Assembly: GCA_016892645.1 (NCBI GenBank)
Contig: JAFEMX010000001.1
Span: forward strand, 310,001 to 374,000
DNA length: 64,000 bases
From: Micrococcaceae bacterium RIT 802
GTDB taxonomy: Bacteria; Actinomycetota; Actinomycetes; Actinomycetales; Micrococcaceae
Direction of reading: 5' to 3'
Part shown: one piece after another, positions 9,853 through 18,137 of the stretch
Layout: each line of letters opens with the position of its first letter
Numbering within the stretch: position 1 is the first letter of the stretch
Notes under the pieces: model-generated
What the model saw: only the letters and a program-made list of their open reading frames with translations
Database searches by the model: none
Told to the model about the DNA's origin: nothing
Made by a program: the position numbers and the translations under genes

Positions 9853-10638
9853 ATGGCCCAGCACGCCGCATCCACGACCACCACACCGGACACGGCGCTC
9901 GGCGTGGCGGGCCGCGCCCTGAGCTTCGTGGCGCTCCTGCTCGCCGTGCTGGCCGCCGCCGTGCTGATCGTCGTGCCCATGGCCACCGGTTCGCAGACCT
10001 ACTCGGTGTTGACCAACTCCATGCGCCCGCACCTGCCGCCGGGAACCCTGCTCGTCTCCCGGCCCGTCGCGTTCCAGGACCTGCGGGTCGGCGACGTCAT
10101 CACCTACCAGCTCGAATCGGGGCAGGCCGACGTCATCACCCACCGGATCGTGACCACGTCCTCCGACCAGCAGGGCAACACGTTGTTCATCACGCAGGGC
10201 GACAACAACGCCCTGCCGGACGAGGCGCCGGTGCGCGAGATCCAGGTCCGCGGCAAGCTCTTCTACGCGGTGCCGTATGCGGGGTTCCTGGCCAACTGGC
10301 TGGGCAACCAGGACCGGGGGATGGGCGCCCAGATCGCCGCCGTCGTGCTGATCGGGTACGGCGCGTGGAACGTGGTCGCCGGGATGCTCAGCCGCCGCAG
10401 GAACAGCCGGAACGAAGCCGTCGTCGTCGGGGGCGCACCGTCCGAGGCCGGGACCCCGGAAGCGGAGTCCGCCGCCCCGGCATCGCCCCGCGGTGCCGGC
10501 CGCCCCCAGGAGGTACCGCCCGCCATGCCCGTCAGGGTCCCGGTGCCGGAGTTCGGGGGCACGCGGCGAGCCGCGCAGGCCGCCCACCACGCCGCCCATC
10601 AGGCCGGACGCCGGCGTCGCGAGCGGGTTTCCCGATGA
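9853..10638 (+). CDS. sipW: Signal peptidase I, SipW (ER-type) family
   Basis: 261-residue membrane peptidase. TM1 is about residues 24-46, the nucleophile is Ser56 in TNSMRPHLP, and the catalytic His97 in ITHRIV replaces the Lys of bacterial type I peptidases, which marks the SipW/ER type. A second TM is near residues 158-178. The C-terminal 80 residues are a basic, Pro/Ala-rich cytoplasmic tail, longer than in Bacillus SipW. It is embedded among three genes with alternate signal peptides, its likely substrates, and overlaps the fourth by ATGA. Confidence 0.9.
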   Translation: MAQHAASTTTTPDTALGVAGRALSFVALLLAVLAAAVLIVVPMATGSQTYSVLTNSMRPHLPPGTLLVSRPVAFQDLRVGDVITYQLESGQADVITHRIVTTSSDQQGNTLFITQGDNNALPDEAPVREIQVRGKLFYAVPYAGFLANWLGNQDRGMGAQIAAVVLIGYGAWNVVAGMLSRRRNSRNEAVVVGGAPSEAGTPEAESAAPASPRGAGRPQEVPPAMPVRVPVPEFGGTRRAAQAAHHAAHQAGRRRRERVSR

Positions 10639-11144
10639 GCGCCCCGCGCACCGGTCGGGCCGCGAAGGCCGGCTCGCGCCGACCCGGGCGGTTACGCGTG
10701 GCCGCGATCGTGTACGCCGTCGTCGTCATCCTGGGCCTGGCCGGGACCGGGGCCCACGCCCTGTGGAGCCAGAGCGGCACCGTGGCGGCCAGCATCGTCA
10801 CCGGCACCTGGGGACCGCAGCCGGTCACCTCGGTGAAGTGCTCAGCGGACATCGACTGGCTCCCCGGAACCGACACGCTCACCGTCACCTTCACCTCCCC
10901 GGCCGACGCCGACCAGATCGAGGTGGCCATTGCGAAGGGATCGGCCACACCCACCACCAAGTCGGTCCCGGTCGGCGCATCGCGGCACTACAGCGTGGAG
11001 CTCAGCGTGAAGAGCGAGTGGCTGGCCACGCAGTCGCTGAACCTCACGGTCACGCCGCTGTACGCAGATACCGCTGGTACCCCCGTGGTGCGCACTGTCA
11101 CCCTGAAGAAGGATTTCTGGGGGGCGGCCTCAGCCTCGTGCTGA
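10635..11144 (+). CDS. Alternate-type signal peptide protein, putative SipW substrate 3
   Basis: 169 residues. A basic N-terminus (RAAKAGSRRPGRLR) precedes the hydrophobic segment VAAIVYAVVVILGLAG and the motif AHALWSQSGTVAAS, a variant of the SLAVWN signal seen in the other two substrates. The mature domain (VTSVKCSADIDW onwards) has two cysteines, one at the extreme C-terminus. Translation is coupled to sipW by an ATGA overlap, so this is the peptidase's closest partner. The 3' end overlaps the convergent histidine kinase gene by 15 bp. Confidence 0.75.
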   Translation: MSAPRTGRAAKAGSRRPGRLRVAAIVYAVVVILGLAGTGAHALWSQSGTVAASIVTGTWGPQPVTSVKCSADIDWLPGTDTLTVTFTSPADADQIEVAIAKGSATPTTKSVPVGASRHYSVELSVKSEWLATQSLNLTVTPLYADTAGTPVVRTVTLKKDFWGAASASC

Positions 11145-12866
11145 CGTTCCGTCGGCCCGGTCGGCGGCGGACGGCACGCGGCTTCCCGGCTCCGCGGGGA
11201 ACTCGACGGTGAAGGCGCTTCCCACCCCGGGCTCGCTGCGGACCCTGATCGACCCGCCGTGGGCCTCCACCAGTTCCTTGGTGATCGCCAGGCCCAGGCC
11301 GGCCCCGGGGATGGCCGTACGCCGCACGCCGGCAGTGCGGTAGAACCGGGTGAACAGGTTCCCCTGCTCCTCCTCGCTCATGCCCGGGCCGGTGTCCGCT
11401 ACGGTGAGCACCGGCCCGCCGCCGGGCCCACGCCGTGCCGAAACGGTGATGGAGCCGCCGGCCGGCGTGTACTTGACGGCGTTGGAGAGCAGGTTGTCGA
11501 CGATCTGCCCCAGGCGGCGACCGTCGCCCAGCATGTCGAGACCTCCGGCGATGTGGATCGCGACGGCCACCTCCTGCCGTTCGGCCCGTGCAACGTGGGC
11601 GGGAACGGAGGATTCGAGCACGTCCGCCAGGTCCACCGGTTCGCTCAGGAGGGCCACCTTGCCCGCCGCGGCGTCCAGCAGGTCGCCGACTAGGGAGAGC
11701 AGCCGTTCGGCATTCCGCTCGGCGACTTGGAGGTAGACCTTGGTCGAGGCGTCCAGATCGGACGTTTCCAACGCCATCTCCAGGTATCCGACAATGGAGG
11801 TCAGCGGAGTGCGCAGTTCGTGGTTGACCGTGGACAGGAAGTCGTCCTTGGCCGCCATGGCTTCCATCAGGTCGGTGATCTCGTGGAACGCGATCACCGC
11901 CCCGTGGTCTTGGCCGCCGGGGCCGCGCATCCGGTGGGCCGACGCGCTGTAGGCCCGAAGCTGGCCATCGGGGCCGCCCCAGACGAGCTCGCCGTCGAAG
12001 TCCTCGCCGAGCACCGCCCGCCGGACCGGCCGCTGTTCCGGCGTCAGGGGCGTGGTGCGGTCGGCGCCGTAGATCAACAGGCAGGCCTCGTCCGGATCCT
12101 GGGTGCCCTCGGGGACGAGGGTGCGGTGGATCGTTTCCTGTCTCCGGTTCATCATCAGGTCGTGTCCGTCCTCGTCCACCACGACCACGCCCACGTTGGC
12201 GGTGTCGAGGACGGTATTCAAGAGCAGCGCCTGCCTCTGCGCCTCGTCGAGGGCACGTCGCGTGCGTTCCTGCGTCGCAGCCACCACGGAGGACATGACC
12301 TGGATGGTCACGGTGAAGGCCAGCAGCACCACCGGGACGAGGAGGGGCTTGAGGAGCGACTGCGCGCTCAGGCCGACGGATTGGGCCGCCTGGGACCACA
12401 CGACGGCGAGCGGCAGGACGAAGGAGGCCGCCAGGACCAGCCCCGGCCGGTACCGCGACCATGCCAGCCGGAAGAGGGGCAGCGCCATGAGGATCGAGAT
12501 GCCCGTGAGGGTCCGGAATCCGGTCACGGACATCATGAAGAAGGCCGCGGTATCCGCCAGCGGCACCCACAGACTGGGCTTGACCGGCCAGCGCTCCCAG
12601 GGCAGGGCCAACGCGGCGTACGTCGCCGCCGCGATGGCGACCGTCCCGATCCACAACCACACGTTCGCCGCGGCGGCCTGCCAGTCGGCGACCGCATACA
12701 GGACCAGCACGATGGCCGCCGCGATGGCCGAGGGCAGCTGGTTCAACGCCACCACCCCGCGGACATCCAGTTCCGGCATGGGAGCGCGCGACAAACCGAT
12801 GCGCAGGAGCTGGCGCAACACGGATACGCGGGACTGACGGGGCGCGGAATCGACGGCAGGGTTCAC
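11130..12866 (-). CDS. Sensor histidine kinase with multi-pass N-terminal domain and PAS
   Basis: 578 residues. About six hydrophobic segments lie between residues 43 and 195, followed by a PAS-like domain (LLNTVLDTANVGVVVVDEDG onwards, about 215-325). The HisKA dimerisation helix carries the phospho-acceptor His349 in VNHELRTPLTSIVGY, and the HATPase has N (DNLLSNAVKYTP), G1 (DTGPGMS) and G2 (GAGLGLAI) boxes. All catalytic elements are intact. The start is GTG at 12866, with a TAGGCT -10 ending 8 nt before it, so it is probably leaderless. It is divergent from the response regulator at 12966, its probable partner, and convergent with the SipW operon. Confidence 0.9.
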   Translation of the reverse strand: MNPAVDSAPRQSRVSVLRQLLRIGLSRAPMPELDVRGVVALNQLPSAIAAAIVLVLYAVADWQAAAANVWLWIGTVAIAAATYAALALPWERWPVKPSLWVPLADTAAFFMMSVTGFRTLTGISILMALPLFRLAWSRYRPGLVLAASFVLPLAVVWSQAAQSVGLSAQSLLKPLLVPVVLLAFTVTIQVMSSVVAATQERTRRALDEAQRQALLLNTVLDTANVGVVVVDEDGHDLMMNRRQETIHRTLVPEGTQDPDEACLLIYGADRTTPLTPEQRPVRRAVLGEDFDGELVWGGPDGQLRAYSASAHRMRGPGGQDHGAVIAFHEITDLMEAMAAKDDFLSTVNHELRTPLTSIVGYLEMALETSDLDASTKVYLQVAERNAERLLSLVGDLLDAAAGKVALLSEPVDLADVLESSVPAHVARAERQEVAVAIHIAGGLDMLGDGRRLGQIVDNLLSNAVKYTPAGGSITVSARRGPGGGPVLTVADTGPGMSEEEQGNLFTRFYRTAGVRRTAIPGAGLGLAITKELVEAHGGSIRVRSEPGVGSAFTVEFPAEPGSRVPSAADRADGTSARG

Positions 12867-12965
12867 GCGCCCCAGCCTACGGCCAGCCGTCGCCGGCTGC
12901 GTCCGAGGCCACCAACGTCGCCAGCTAGACTGGCGGCGGGGAGCAATCTAACTGGGGAGTATGTG

Positions 12966-13787
12966 GTGCAGGAGCGTCGAGTGGCAGTCGTCGTGGAGGA
13001 CGACGAGGACATCAGGGGCCTGCTGGAGGCGGTCCTGCTGCAGTCCGGCTTCGAGGTCCATCCCACCGGCAGCGGTGTCTCCGGCGTGGAACTGGTCGCT
13101 CAACGGGACCCCGATCTGGTGACACTCGACCTCGGCCTCCCCGACATCGACGGCTTCGAGGTGGCCCGGCGGATCCGCCGCACCTCCGATGCCCACATCG
13201 TCATGCTCACGGCGCGCACCGACGAGATCGACACCGTCCTGGGGCTGGAAACCGGTGCAGATGATTTCCTCACGAAACCCTTCAGCCCCCGTGAGCTGCG
13301 GGCGCGCGTCGAAGCCATCATGCGCCGTCGCGTCCGGGACCGTACGGCGATGCACGCAGCGTCGGTGCGCACGCGGCCAGATGCGGCCCCGGTCGGTGCC
13401 GGGGAGCAGGAGCCGGACGTCGCCGCGGCTCCGGGGACCGCCGGGAACCACGAACCGGTGGGCGGGCTTCGTCTCAATGGGCTGGTACTTGATCCGCCCG
13501 CGTTCTCCGTCCGGGTCGATGACGGGGAAATCGCCGTGACCCCGACCGAGTTCACGCTGCTCCACTCGATCCTGGCCGGCGGGCGAACCGTCAGGACCAA
13601 AACCTCCCTGGTCCGCCGGCTGCGCGACGAGGACGCGGACTCCGGCACCTTCGTGTCCGAGGCCGATGAGCGCAGCGTCGAGGTCCACGTCGGGAACCTG
13701 CGACGCAAACTCGGCGACAACGCCAAGGCTCCCCGCTGGATCGAGACCGTCCGCGGGGTCGGCTACCGGGCAGCGCCGGCGTCGTAG
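12966..13787 (+). CDS. OmpR/PhoB-family response regulator
   Basis: 273 residues. The receiver domain (about 4-120) has the acidic pair DDED, the phospho-acceptor Asp55 in TLDLGLPD and Lys104 in LTKPF. A linker of about 55 residues rich in Ala/Pro/Glu is longer than usual. The winged-helix DNA-binding domain (about 178-271) ends in the typical VRGVGYR. I chose the GTG at 12966 because GGGGAG lies 6 nt upstream; another GTG is at 12963, and the long open frame upstream is only the shadow of the kinase gene. The 11-bp phased repeats at 8494-8568 are a plausible target. Confidence 0.9.
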   Translation: MQERRVAVVVEDDEDIRGLLEAVLLQSGFEVHPTGSGVSGVELVAQRDPDLVTLDLGLPDIDGFEVARRIRRTSDAHIVMLTARTDEIDTVLGLETGADDFLTKPFSPRELRARVEAIMRRRVRDRTAMHAASVRTRPDAAPVGAGEQEPDVAAAPGTAGNHEPVGGLRLNGLVLDPPAFSVRVDDGEIAVTPTEFTLLHSILAGGRTVRTKTSLVRRLRDEDADSGTFVSEADERSVEVHVGNLRRKLGDNAKAPRWIETVRGVGYRAAPAS

Positions 13788-13804
13788 CCCCCTGGCGTCG
13801 GCAC

Positions 13805-13810
13805 TAAACT
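13805..13810 (+). promoter_or_regulatory. -10 box TAAACT, leaderless tsaD promoter
   Basis: TAAACT ends 7 nt before the tsaD ATG, so +1 falls on the A of the start codon. It gives tsaD its own promoter although it is separated from tsaE-tsaB-rimI by the SipW cluster. Confidence 0.55.
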
Positions 13811-13816
13811 GGGTGC

Positions 13817-14884
13817 ATGACTTCCCCCGCACCGCTGGTCCTGGGCATTGAATCCTCCTGCGACGAAACCGGCGTCGGCATCGTCCGGGGAACCGAGCTG
13901 CTGGCCAACACGGTGTCCTCGTCGATGGACGAACACGTCCGGTTCGGCGGGGTGATCCCCGAAATCGCCTCCCGCGCACATCTGGACGCGTTCGTCCCCA
14001 CGCTGCAGGAGGCGCTCTCGACCGCCGGCGTCACCCTGGACGACGTCGACGCGCTCGCCGTCACCTCCGGCCCCGGCCTCTCCGGCGCGCTCATGGTCGG
14101 CGTCGCCGCCGCGAAGGCCGTCGCGCTGGCCACCGGCAAGCCGCTCTACGCGATCAACCACCTGGTGGCCCATGTGGGGGTGGGGGTGCTCGACGGCGGC
14201 ACGTTGCCTTCCAGCCTCGGCGCACTGCTGGTCTCCGGCGGCCACACCGAGATACTTCGCGTGAACTCGCTGGCCTCCGACATCGAACTACTGGGGGCCA
14301 CCATCGACGACGCCGCCGGCGAGGCCTACGACAAGGTGGCCCGGCTGCTCGGGTTGGGGTACCCGGGCGGACCGGTCATCGACAGGCTCGCCCGCGAGGG
14401 CGACGCCAAGGCCATTCGGTTCCCGCGCGGCCTGACGCTGCCCAAGTTCCTCGGCACCGCAGAAGCACCCGGAAAGCACCGGTACGATTTCTCCTTCTCC
14501 GGGCTGAAGACCGCCGTGGCCCGTTGCGTCGAGCAATACCAGGCCCGTGGCGAGGAGGTTCCGGTCGCCGACATCGCCGCATCCTTCCAGGAAGCGGTCG
14601 TGGACGTGGTGACCAAGAAGGCGGTCATGGCCTGCACCGAGCAGGGCCTGGAGAACCTGCTGCTGGGCGGGGGAGTGGCGGCGAACTCCCGCCTGCGTGA
14701 ACTCCTGGCGGCCCGCTGCGCGTCGGCCGGCATCAACCTGCGGATTCCCCCGATGGGCCTGTGCACTGACAACGGGGCGATGGTCGCGGCGCTGGCCGCG
14801 CAACTGGTGATGAACGGCGTCCGGCCCACGGGCATCGGCTTCTCCGCCGACTCCGGCCAACCCGTGTCGCAGATCAGCCTGTAG
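13817..14884 (+). CDS. tsaD: tRNA N6-threonylcarbamoyladenosine transferase TsaD
   Basis: 355-residue ASKHA-fold metalloenzyme, the catalytic subunit that transfers threonylcarbamoyl to tRNA A37. The metal ligands His115 and His119 are in INHLVAHV, and the opening [16 protein letters not shown] plus the [10 protein letters not shown] and [12 protein letters not shown] segments are diagnostic. Length is normal. No ribosome site is visible; the -10 box at 13805 predicts a leaderless mRNA. It completes the t6A gene set with tsaE and tsaB some 6-9 kb upstream. Confidence 0.96.
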   Translation: MTSPAPLVLGIESSCDETGVGIVRGTELLANTVSSSMDEHVRFGGVIPEIASRAHLDAFVPTLQEALSTAGVTLDDVDALAVTSGPGLSGALMVGVAAAKAVALATGKPLYAINHLVAHVGVGVLDGGTLPSSLGALLVSGGHTEILRVNSLASDIELLGATIDDAAGEAYDKVARLLGLGYPGGPVIDRLAREGDAKAIRFPRGLTLPKFLGTAEAPGKHRYDFSFSGLKTAVARCVEQYQARGEEVPVADIAASFQEAVVDVVTKKAVMACTEQGLENLLLGGGVAANSRLRELLAARCASAGINLRIPPMGLCTDNGAMVAALAAQLVMNGVRPTGIGFSADSGQPVSQISL

Positions 14885-14887
14885 CCT
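14882..14887 (+). promoter_or_regulatory. -10 box TAGCCT overlapping the tsaD stop codon
   Basis: TAGCCT begins in the tsaD TAG stop codon and ends 7 nt before the ATG at 14894, predicting a leaderless transcript of the membrane/EspG-like fusion gene. Confidence 0.5.
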
Positions 14888-14893
14888 CCGAGC

Positions 14894-15940
14894 ATGGAAT
14901 CCGGGACAACCGGACTGGCCGGTCTGCCGGACACGGCAGATGCGGCGTTCCTTTTACTGGCCGTGGGGATCGTGCTGGTCATCCTCGGTGTGAGTGCCTA
15001 CCGTGGCTCCTTTCGTCGTTGGAGGGGCCGCACCCTGTACGCCGGGTACCTGGGGCCCGGCCTGTTGTACCTGGGGAGTGCACTGGCCCTCGGCGGCCTG
15101 GTGCTCTTCCTGCCCGGCGGGGACGAGGTCCGCAATGGTCCGATCGGAATCCTCGCCACCTTCATTTTCGGAGCGGCCTTCATCTTGGGAGTGGCGGGCG
15201 GCGTCTTCGCCTTCGTGTGGATGCCGCGATTCCTCCGGCCCCAATGGGTCAGGGAGGTCGAAGGCGATATCGGCGACGACGCGCTGGCCAGGGCTCGACT
15301 GCCTGAATGGACCCTGGCTGCCAGGCGTGAAGCAGGCGTGCGTGAGGGCAGGGGAGAAGGGAACGACGACGTCTCCGAACGTCGTGCCGAATTATCGGCC
15401 AGCCTCGGACCCCGGCTGGACCGCCGCGGCCTGGACTACCTGGATCGGCTGTCGTTCCACGACCGCAGGGCATGGGCTCGCGCCGGCGCGTCCGGCGGAG
15501 AGCTGGTCAGCGCGGGGTTGGCCGGCCCGGATGGGGCCCCCACCGGTGCCGGGCTCGCCTTGACGCAGCCGCGACGCTCGGGAGCACCGATCCTGCGCAT
15601 CACCACGGACCACGATGGCGAACGTCTGGAGCTTTCGCTCTTCAGGGCACCTGAATTCGACTATGCCATCTGGTCCGAGGCCGGTTCCTACCGGGTCGAC
15701 GCCCTGGCGCACGAAGACATCCCCGATGCGATCATCTCGTGGCTCAGCCGGTACCGGGAAAGCACGGGTTGGGACTTCATCCGCGGGACACACGAGCTCC
15801 TCGGGTCATTCGCCGTCGTGGACGGGATGGACCATGAGGTGACCGGCCTGCCCGAAGGCTCGGCGGTCCGCGACGGACGGGTCCTCGACGCGGATCGCCT
15901 GCGCCAGCGCGTCACCGACATGGCTGCGCGGATACGCTAG
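14894..15940 (+). CDS. Membrane protein with C-terminal EspG-like domain (paralogue of 21310 plus part of 21786)
   Basis: 348 residues. Residues about 15-115 contain three to four hydrophobic segments and align with the protein at 21310: AYRGSFRRWRGRTLYAGYLG with AYRGRYRAWLMLKGSLFPGW, and FVWMPRFLRPQWVRE with MFWLPPMLLPAWVKE. After a charged linker (about 120-180) the cytoplasmic C-terminal domain has GGELVSAGLAGPDGAPTGAG, matching the ELVAAGLMEPDGTFTPAF segment of the EspG-like domain at 21786. So this gene joins two parts that are separate genes in the 19.5-23.1 kb cluster. It has its own leaderless promoter. Function unknown; a type VII secretion-linked role is inferred from its relatives. 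Confidence 0.6.
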   Translation: MESGTTGLAGLPDTADAAFLLLAVGIVLVILGVSAYRGSFRRWRGRTLYAGYLGPGLLYLGSALALGGLVLFLPGGDEVRNGPIGILATFIFGAAFILGVAGGVFAFVWMPRFLRPQWVREVEGDIGDDALARARLPEWTLAARREAGVREGRGEGNDDVSERRAELSASLGPRLDRRGLDYLDRLSFHDRRAWARAGASGGELVSAGLAGPDGAPTGAGLALTQPRRSGAPILRITTDHDGERLELSLFRAPEFDYAIWSEAGSYRVDALAHEDIPDAIISWLSRYRESTGWDFIRGTHELLGSFAVVDGMDHEVTGLPEGSAVRDGRVLDADRLRQRVTDMAARIR

Positions 15941-15973
15941 CAGTGACGAAGGGGCTCCATCGTCGCGTTCCGC

Positions 15974-17116
15974 TCAGGCGATGTGCATCCGGGCGATGTT
16001 GTCCTGGACGACGGCGCGCAGGTCCCCGGAATTGGCGGCGGCGATCTTGCGCTGCCACTGGTAGCCGGCACCACCACGGATGATGCGTTCGACGTCGCCG
16101 AGCTCGTCGCTGCAGCCGAGCTTGCGGGCGATGGGTTCAAGCCGGTTGATCTCGCGCATCAGGTGGTCGGTGACCAGCATCTCGTCGCCTGCCGCGTTGA
16201 GGATGATGATGGCATCCATGCCATAGCGGGCCGCGCGCCACTTGTTCTCGGTGCGGTGCCAGGGCGGCATGACCTCGATGGTCCCGCCGTTGTCGAGGGT
16301 GGTGGACATGTCGTCCACCAGGCATTGGGTGAGCGCCGCGATGGCGCCAATGTCCTGCAGCGAGGAGAGCCCGTCGGCGATGCGCATCTCCACGGTGCCG
16401 AACCGGGGCACCGGGCGGACGTCCCAGCGGATCTCGGAGATGTCGTCGATGACGCCGGTGTGCAGCATGTCCCCGACGTAGCCTTCGAAGCCCTCCCAAT
16501 CGTCGAAGTGGTAGGGCAGTCCGGCAGTGGGCAGTTGCTGGAACATCAGGGCCCGGTGCGAGGCGTAACCGGTGTCCTCGCCGCCCCAGAACGGGCTGGA
16601 GGCGGAGATCGCCTGGAAATGCGGTTGGTAGTTGACCAAGCCGTCGACGATGGGCAGGGCCTTGTCCCGGCGGTCGAGGCCGACATGGACGTGGACGCCG
16701 TAGATGACCATCTGCTGTCCCCACCACTGGGTGCGGTCGATCAGCCGGGCATAGCGTTCCTTGTCGGTGACCGGCTGCAGCTTCGGGGTGGCGAACGGGT
16801 GCGACCCGGCACAGTAGAGGTCGATGCCCAGCGGGTCGGTGACCTGGCGGATCACCCCGAGGTTCTCGTGCAGCTGGGCCTTGGCCTGGCCGACGGTCTC
16901 GCAGACGCCGGTGACGATCTCCACGGTGTTCAGCAGCAGCTCCTGCTTGATATGTGGGTGCTCGTCGTCCGGGTCCAGCCCGCCATGCGCGGCGTGTACG
17001 CCCTCGAGGACCTGCTGGGCCACCGAGCGCAGGTCGCCGGTGGTGTGGTCAACGAGCGCTACTTCCCATTCGACGCCGAGGGTGGACTGCCGTGAGGTGG
17101 CGAAGTCAATCTGCAT
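15974..17116 (-). CDS. Carboxylate-amine ligase, GCS2 (YbdK-type glutamate-cysteine ligase) family
   Basis: 380 residues, normal for the GCS2 family, which ligates glutamate or another carboxylate to an amine using ATP. Signature segments are TLGVEWEVALVD at the N-terminus, GSHPFATP, the metal-binding GVHVHVGL, and ENKWRAARYGMDA near the C-terminus. A ribosome site AGGAG precedes the ATG. Actinobacteria that make mycothiol usually lack glutathione, so the product is more likely a gamma-glutamyl-type small molecule (for instance ergothioneine-linked or unknown) than glutathione. True substrate cannot be read from sequence. Convergent with the EspG-like fusion gene. Confidence 0.88.
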   Translation of the reverse strand: MQIDFATSRQSTLGVEWEVALVDHTTGDLRSVAQQVLEGVHAAHGGLDPDDEHPHIKQELLLNTVEIVTGVCETVGQAKAQLHENLGVIRQVTDPLGIDLYCAGSHPFATPKLQPVTDKERYARLIDRTQWWGQQMVIYGVHVHVGLDRRDKALPIVDGLVNYQPHFQAISASSPFWGGEDTGYASHRALMFQQLPTAGLPYHFDDWEGFEGYVGDMLHTGVIDDISEIRWDVRPVPRFGTVEMRIADGLSSLQDIGAIAALTQCLVDDMSTTLDNGGTIEVMPPWHRTENKWRAARYGMDAIIILNAAGDEMLVTDHLMREINRLEPIARKLGCSDELGDVERIIRGGAGYQWQRKIAAANSGDLRAVVQDNIARMHIA

Positions 17117-17245
17117 CCGGGCTCCTGAAACGTGGAAAGGGTCGACCCGGCCATTCTATTGGGTGCAGTGGCGCAGCGCCGTCGGCATGGCCGCAGCACC
17201 AGGGCGCGGCGTTGCCGGCGCCGGGCCGGGGGAGGGCCGCCGGTC

Positions 17246-18028
17246 CTAGATTTCTGTGGGCCGGTTCTCCCGCGAGGAGAAAACCGACTCGGGCCGGGGG
17301 AGTGGCTTGACGTCCACGGTGATGTCGACCAGTTCGTTGTAGAAGGCGACCAGGCCCGCGATCTTTTCCACGGCAGGGTAGGGATGCGCATAGGACCATG
17401 CCACCCCGGTGGCACCTGGCGCATCCCAATACTCCTCGGCGCGGCCCTTGTACGGGCAGAGGCTCCGCTGGCCGCTGCTGCTAAGCCGGTCGAAGTCCAC
17501 GTCGCCACGCGGAAAGTAGTAGCGAGTCGGCAGGCCCGTTTCAAACAGGAGCACCGGATGATGTGTTTCGGCGAGTGCCACGCCGTCGAGGGCAACGGTG
17601 ACGTGTCGTGAACTCTGCAGGGCGTCCACCCTCTTGTGGGGATCGCGGGGATGGCCGAAGACCTCCTCGTCCTCCTCGAACCAGTGGTCGATCACCCCGG
17701 GCTGCCAGGTCAGCACGATGCGGTCCCGGACGTCAGCATCGTCGAGGACCCAGGCGGCATGGGACAGGATCCTCCCGTCGAGGTGGAGGTCGAACCATTC
17801 CGCAACGGGTCCCTTCGGCCCGAAGAAGTTGCTTCCCGGGTTGCTCGGTTCGACAGCGGGCCGCAGCAGGTCCGTGCGGACGCCCTCGCGGGGGAACGCA
17901 TACGAGGGGATCGGAAACGCCTCGTCCCAGAACAGGATCGGCGCCCGGCTGTCCACCACGGCGGTGTCGCCCACCAAGGCCCGGACCCACTTGTCGCTGG
18001 TTTCGAAGCGCACGTGCACCACCCGCAT
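17246..18028 (-). CDS. DUF427 domain protein (tandem domains)
   Basis: 260 residues with two related halves. Each has the DUF427 hallmark of a short beta-tent fold: PILFWDEAFPIPSYAFPREGVR in the first, and PVLLFETGLPTRYYFPRGDVDFD with SLCPYKGRAEEYWD in the second. The second half keeps the conserved CPYKG motif, while the first has a FFGPKG in the equivalent place, so only one half may be active. The biochemical role of DUF427 is not established. A GACAGT hexamer lies 7 nt before the ATG, so the mRNA may be leaderless. No obvious operon partner. Confidence 0.82.
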   Translation of the reverse strand: MRVVHVRFETSDKWVRALVGDTAVVDSRAPILFWDEAFPIPSYAFPREGVRTDLLRPAVEPSNPGSNFFGPKGPVAEWFDLHLDGRILSHAAWVLDDADVRDRIVLTWQPGVIDHWFEEDEEVFGHPRDPHKRVDALQSSRHVTVALDGVALAETHHPVLLFETGLPTRYYFPRGDVDFDRLSSSGQRSLCPYKGRAEEYWDAPGATGVAWSYAHPYPAVEKIAGLVAFYNELVDITVDVKPLPRPESVFSSRENRPTEI

Positions 18029-18137
18029 TCCACTACTGTCGGTGCACGGATTCTACGCCGACGCGGCACCGCTGGATACACGCCCGGACCTGCCGGGCAG
18101 GAGGCGACGGCCCCGGCCGGGGTATCCGGGCGGAAGG

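Noticed and set aside
14894-15940. The locus 2 fusion gene as part of the operon of tsaD
   Set aside because: A TAGCCT box overlapping the tsaD stop codon is exactly placed for an independent leaderless transcript, and the protein belongs with the EspG-like family, not with t6A synthesis. Read-through from tsaD remains possible.
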